Below, in pieces: positions 14,603 to 16,761 of a stretch of 16,761 nt of DNA. The first letter of the stretch is position 1, and every line of letters begins with the position of its first letter. The translations under genes and the position numbers were made by a program. The DNA comes from an uncultured Oscillospiraceae bacterium (lineage in GTDB: Bacteria > Bacillota > Clostridia > Oscillospirales > Oscillospiraceae), in assembly GCA_900769995.1 (NCBI GenBank), contig CAAGIT010000129.1, forward strand, positions 1-16,761. Direction: 5' to 3'. The notes under the pieces are model-generated. The model was not told the DNA's origin. It saw only the letters and a list, made by a program, of their open reading frames with translations, and did no database searches.

Positions 14603-15919
14603 ATGAAAGTACGTATCGCAGTTGTCTGTTTGGCACTGGTGCTTCTGCTCAGCGGTCTGGCTGGCTGCAGCGAATCGCTGCCCGAGGTTTATGTGCAGTC
14701 GGTCGCTGTGCTGACGGGCTATGGCTCTATCGGCGGATTCAATGCCAGTGCAGGTGTTGTTGTCGCACAGGATGAGATCAGAGTCGAACGCGATCAGAGC
14801 CGCGAAATTGAATCGCTGCTCGTGACCGTTGGGCAGAACGTGAGCGCGGGAGATGTGCTGTTCACCTATGACGCGGAGAATGTTCAGCTCGAGGTCGACA
14901 GGATGGAGCTGGAGATCGAGCAGATGAACAACAACATCAAGGATATTGATGCCAATATTGAAACACTGGAAAAGGAAAAAAAGGCTGCAAACAAGGACGA
15001 TCAGCTCCAGTATACGATCCAGATTCAGGCTTTGCAGACCGATAAAAAGGAAATACAATACAATATTACCATGAAGCAGAGAGAGCTGAACACACTGCTT
15101 GCGGAATCCAAGGATTTGCAGGTGGTGGCTCCGGCAGACGGCAAGATTCAGGAGATCAACGAGAGCGGCACGGACAACATGGGCAACGCGAAGCCCTACA
15201 TCACAATCATGCAGAGCGGCGCCTATCGCGTGAAGGGAAAGATCAATGAGCTGAACCTCAATGACATTTCCGTAGGTACCAACGTTCTGATTCGCTCGCG
15301 TACGGATGCACAGCAGACCTGGACAGGCGTGGTTTCGATGATCGACACCGAGAATCCGAGCGGCGGTAATGATTATGTCTTTATGCCTATGGATGATACG
15401 GTCAGCTCCAGCAGCTATACGTTCTATGTGGAGCTGAGCAGCAACACCGGCTTGCTCCTCGGTCAGCACGTTTATATCGAGCCGACAGGCTTGGCTTCAA
15501 GCTCCGATGCCATGCGGCTGGATGCCTCGTTCCTGAAGGGCAATGTGGAGGATGGCTTCTGGGTTTGGGCGGAAAAGGATGGAAAGCTCGAAAAGCGTGC
15601 AGTCACGGCGGAGAATTATGACGGTATGACCGATACCTATGAGATCACCGAGGGCTTGCTGCCCGAGGATTATATCGCGTTCCCGGAGAAGGGCTTGCAG
15701 GCAGGCTCGCCGACGACCCACAATGCGCCTTCGGCAGAAGATTCTGAGCTGACCGATGACGACTATGTTGATGACAACTATGCCGATGACAACTATGTCG
15801 ATGACGGCTATGTCGATGATGGCGTGTTCTTCCCGGAGGGTGATCTTCTCGTCCCCGCAGAGGATTCGGACGAGCTGATTGAGGAAGATGCTGATGGAGG
15901 AGACTCCGATGCTGCTTGA
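14603..15919 (+). CDS. Lipoprotein membrane-fusion (HlyD/MacA-like) subunit of an ABC exporter
   Basis: A 438-residue periplasmic-adaptor-like protein as found in Gram-positive MacAB-type exporters. A lipoprotein signal ends in LAGC with the lipidated cysteine at C22. A first half of the lipoyl/biotinyl-like domain (about 50-95: ESLLVTVGQNVSAGDVLF) leads into a coiled-coil hairpin (about 92-172). The second lipoyl half (VVAPADGKIQEI, 174-185), a beta-barrel region (about 205-295) and a membrane-proximal domain (about 305-365) follow. The last roughly 65 residues are an acidic tail with five copies of a D-D-x-Y-V-like pentapeptide (385-409) and a DSDELIEEDADGGDSD end. ATG at 14603 follows AGGGGGT. 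It overlaps the ATPase gene by 11 nt, so the two products should form one complex. The substrate is unknown. The 14531-14602 gap shows no convincing promoter, so read-through from mrp is possible. Confidence 0.85.
   Translation: MKVRIAVVCLALVLLLSGLAGCSESLPEVYVQSVAVLTGYGSIGGFNASAGVVVAQDEIRVERDQSREIESLLVTVGQNVSAGDVLFTYDAENVQLEVDRMELEIEQMNNNIKDIDANIETLEKEKKAANKDDQLQYTIQIQALQTDKKEIQYNITMKQRELNTLLAESKDLQVVAPADGKIQEINESGTDNMGNAKPYITIMQSGAYRVKGKINELNLNDISVGTNVLIRSRTDAQQTWTGVVSMIDTENPSGGNDYVFMPMDDTVSSSSYTFYVELSSNTGLLLGQHVYIEPTGLASSSDAMRLDASFLKGNVEDGFWVWAEKDGKLEKRAVTAENYDGMTDTYEITEGLLPEDYIAFPEKGLQAGSPTTHNAPSAEDSELTDDDYVDDNYADDNYVDDGYVDDGVFFPEGDLLVPAEDSDELIEEDADGGDSDAA
15755..15829 (+). repeat. Tandem 15-bp repeat within the membrane-fusion gene
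   Basis: Five in-frame units of 15 bp run head to tail. The first four are of the form GATGACAACTATGTC with one or two base changes each; the fifth has diverged (GATGATGGCGTGTTC). They encode DDDYV, DDNYA, DDNYV, DDGYV and DDGVF. Such a repeat can change copy number by slippage without breaking the frame, altering the length of the acidic tail. Confidence 0.85.
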
Positions 15920-16761
15920 GATGAGAGATGTCTGCAAGGACTATCCGCAGGGCAAGGATACCGTCCGTGTTCTGAAGAATATCAACCTGCAGGTTGAGGA
16001 AGGCGATTATCTTGCGATCATGGGCCCTTCCGGTTCGGGTAAGACAACGCTGATGAATCTGATCGGCTGTCTGGACGTGCCGACAAGCGGCACCTATTGG
16101 CTCGATGATGAGGAAATCGGCCTCGCCAATTCCAATCGGCTGGCAATGATCCGCAATCAAATGCTGGGCTTTGTGTTCCAGAGCTTTTATCTGCTGCCGA
16201 AGCTGTCGGCGGTAGAAAATGTCGCGCTGCCGCTGCTCTATGCGGGAGTTCCGCGAAAGGAACGGCGCGAACGCGCGATTCGGGCGCTCGAAAGAATGGG
16301 CTTGGGCGAACGTCTGGAATTCCGGCCGAATCAGCTTTCGGGCGGTCAGTGCCAGCGTGTAGCCATTGCCCGTGCCATCGTGGGGCAGCCCAAGCTGCTG
16401 CTGGCGGACGAACCTACCGGTGCGTTGGATTCCGTTTCGGGCGAGCAGATCATGGATATTTTCCGCGAGCTGAACGAGGACGGGACAACCATCATTATGA
16501 TTACGCACGAGCAGTCCATTGCCGACCATGCAAGGCGTATCCATTATATCCGCGACGGAATACTCACGCCGTCGGACATGGGCAGCAGAGCGTTTTCACA
16601 GCCGGCAGAGGCTTATGGCGATGGCGGCGATCCTGCGTCACCGGAGGATGAACTTGCCGCGCAGCCGGCGGAGCACGCCGATGACGATCGCGAGTTTGAT
16701 TCGCTGCTGGAGTATTGGACGGAGAGCGAAACTCTCACACAATCGGGAGAGGAGTGTGAGA
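15909..16761 (+). CDS. MacB/LolD-type ABC transporter ATPase, cut by the right edge
   Basis: At least 284 residues, still open at the window end. The ATPase domain is complete: Walker A GPSGSGKTT (39-47), Q-loop VFQSF (Q91), signature LSGGQ (143-147), Walker B LLLADE (163-168) with the catalytic E168, and the switch histidine H200 in MITHE. This is the LolD/MacB/FtsE-like branch that powers exporters using FtsX-like permeases. The ATG at 15909 follows GGAGGAG (15897-15903) and overlaps the membrane-fusion gene by 11 nt. Members usually end near residue 225-235. Here an unusual acidic, low-complexity extension (about 221-284: DGGDP, SPED, DDD, EEC) continues. A ribosome-site-like GGGAGAGGAG at 16745-16754 suggests that a further gene, probably the permease, begins just past the window and that this gene ends shortly after the edge. 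Confidence 0.9.
   Translation, partial: MLLEMRDVCKDYPQGKDTVRVLKNINLQVEEGDYLAIMGPSGSGKTTLMNLIGCLDVPTSGTYWLDDEEIGLANSNRLAMIRNQMLGFVFQSFYLLPKLSAVENVALPLLYAGVPRKERRERAIRALERMGLGERLEFRPNQLSGGQCQRVAIARAIVGQPKLLLADEPTGALDSVSGEQIMDIFRELNEDGTTIIMITHEQSIADHARRIHYIRDGILTPSDMGSRAFSQPAEAYGDGGDPASPEDELAAQPAEHADDDREFDSLLEYWTESETLTQSGEECE
16733..16761 (+). promoter_or_regulatory. Ribosome-site-bearing inverted repeat at the right edge
   Basis: TCTCACAC (16733-16740) is perfectly complementary to GTGTGAGA (16754-16761). The 13-nt loop contains GGGAGAGGA, a good ribosome site for a gene starting just beyond the window. The stem may extend past the edge. Whether it controls translation of the next gene is inference. 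Confidence 0.4.

Noticed and set aside
15755..15829. Tandem repeat as a possible CRISPR or regulatory iteron
   Set aside because: The units are 15 bp, contiguous without spacers and in frame with a coding region, so they are a protein repeat.
15645..16544. 299-codon open frame on the minus strand
   Set aside because: It is antisense to the exporter genes, whose plus-strand products have complete ABC motifs.

Overview
The window looks like a piece of chromosome from a fairly GC-rich member of the Clostridia (Firmicutes), probably within Oscillospirales/Ruminococcaceae-like gut bacteria. This rests on the alaS T-box leader, the comEC-holA gene pair, RNase M5, strong GGAGG ribosome sites, sigma-A-type promoters, and a clostridial M23 peptidase and ABC-F type. 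The genus cannot be fixed from the sequence alone. I saw no rRNA, tRNA, CRISPR array, phage gene or transposase. Most of the window is housekeeping sequence, and no clearly new multi-gene system stands out.

Left part (1-4206). A minus-strand ridA gene and a plus-strand dus gene diverge from back-to-back promoters. Downstream of dus, on the same strand, come an ECF-type RNA polymerase sigma factor and its zinc-finger anti-sigma factor, which overlap by 11 nt. The sigma gene has no ATG, GTG or TTG where homology demands a start; an ATC sits at ideal distance from a GGAGG. A terminator-like hairpin follows the anti-sigma gene, and its 3' arm contains the start codon of the next gene, a secreted M23 (LytM) peptidase. 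Sigma factor, anti-sigma factor and cell-wall peptidase plausibly form an envelope-response group.

Middle part (4203-7750). A promoter whose -35 box overlaps the peptidase stop codon drives a T-box riboswitch. Its specifier loop reads GCC (Ala), and it controls alaS. A HIT-family gene follows alaS closely. The roughly 290-nt gap after the HIT gene holds no gene but is dense in palindromes. It appears to contain a small MITE-like element plus a collapsed second copy, flanked by two related palindromes.

Right part (7772-16761). comEC, holA, rnmV and an ABC-F ATPase gene are packed with 1-nt gaps or short overlaps and end at a strong terminator. A consensus promoter (TTGACA-17-TATAAT) then starts mrp, a P-loop Fe-S carrier gene with an N-terminal Cys cluster. 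After it come a lipoprotein membrane-fusion protein with an acidic tandem-repeat tail and a MacB/LolD-type ABC ATPase that runs off the right edge. The last bases look like the ribosome site of a further gene, most likely the permease of this exporter.
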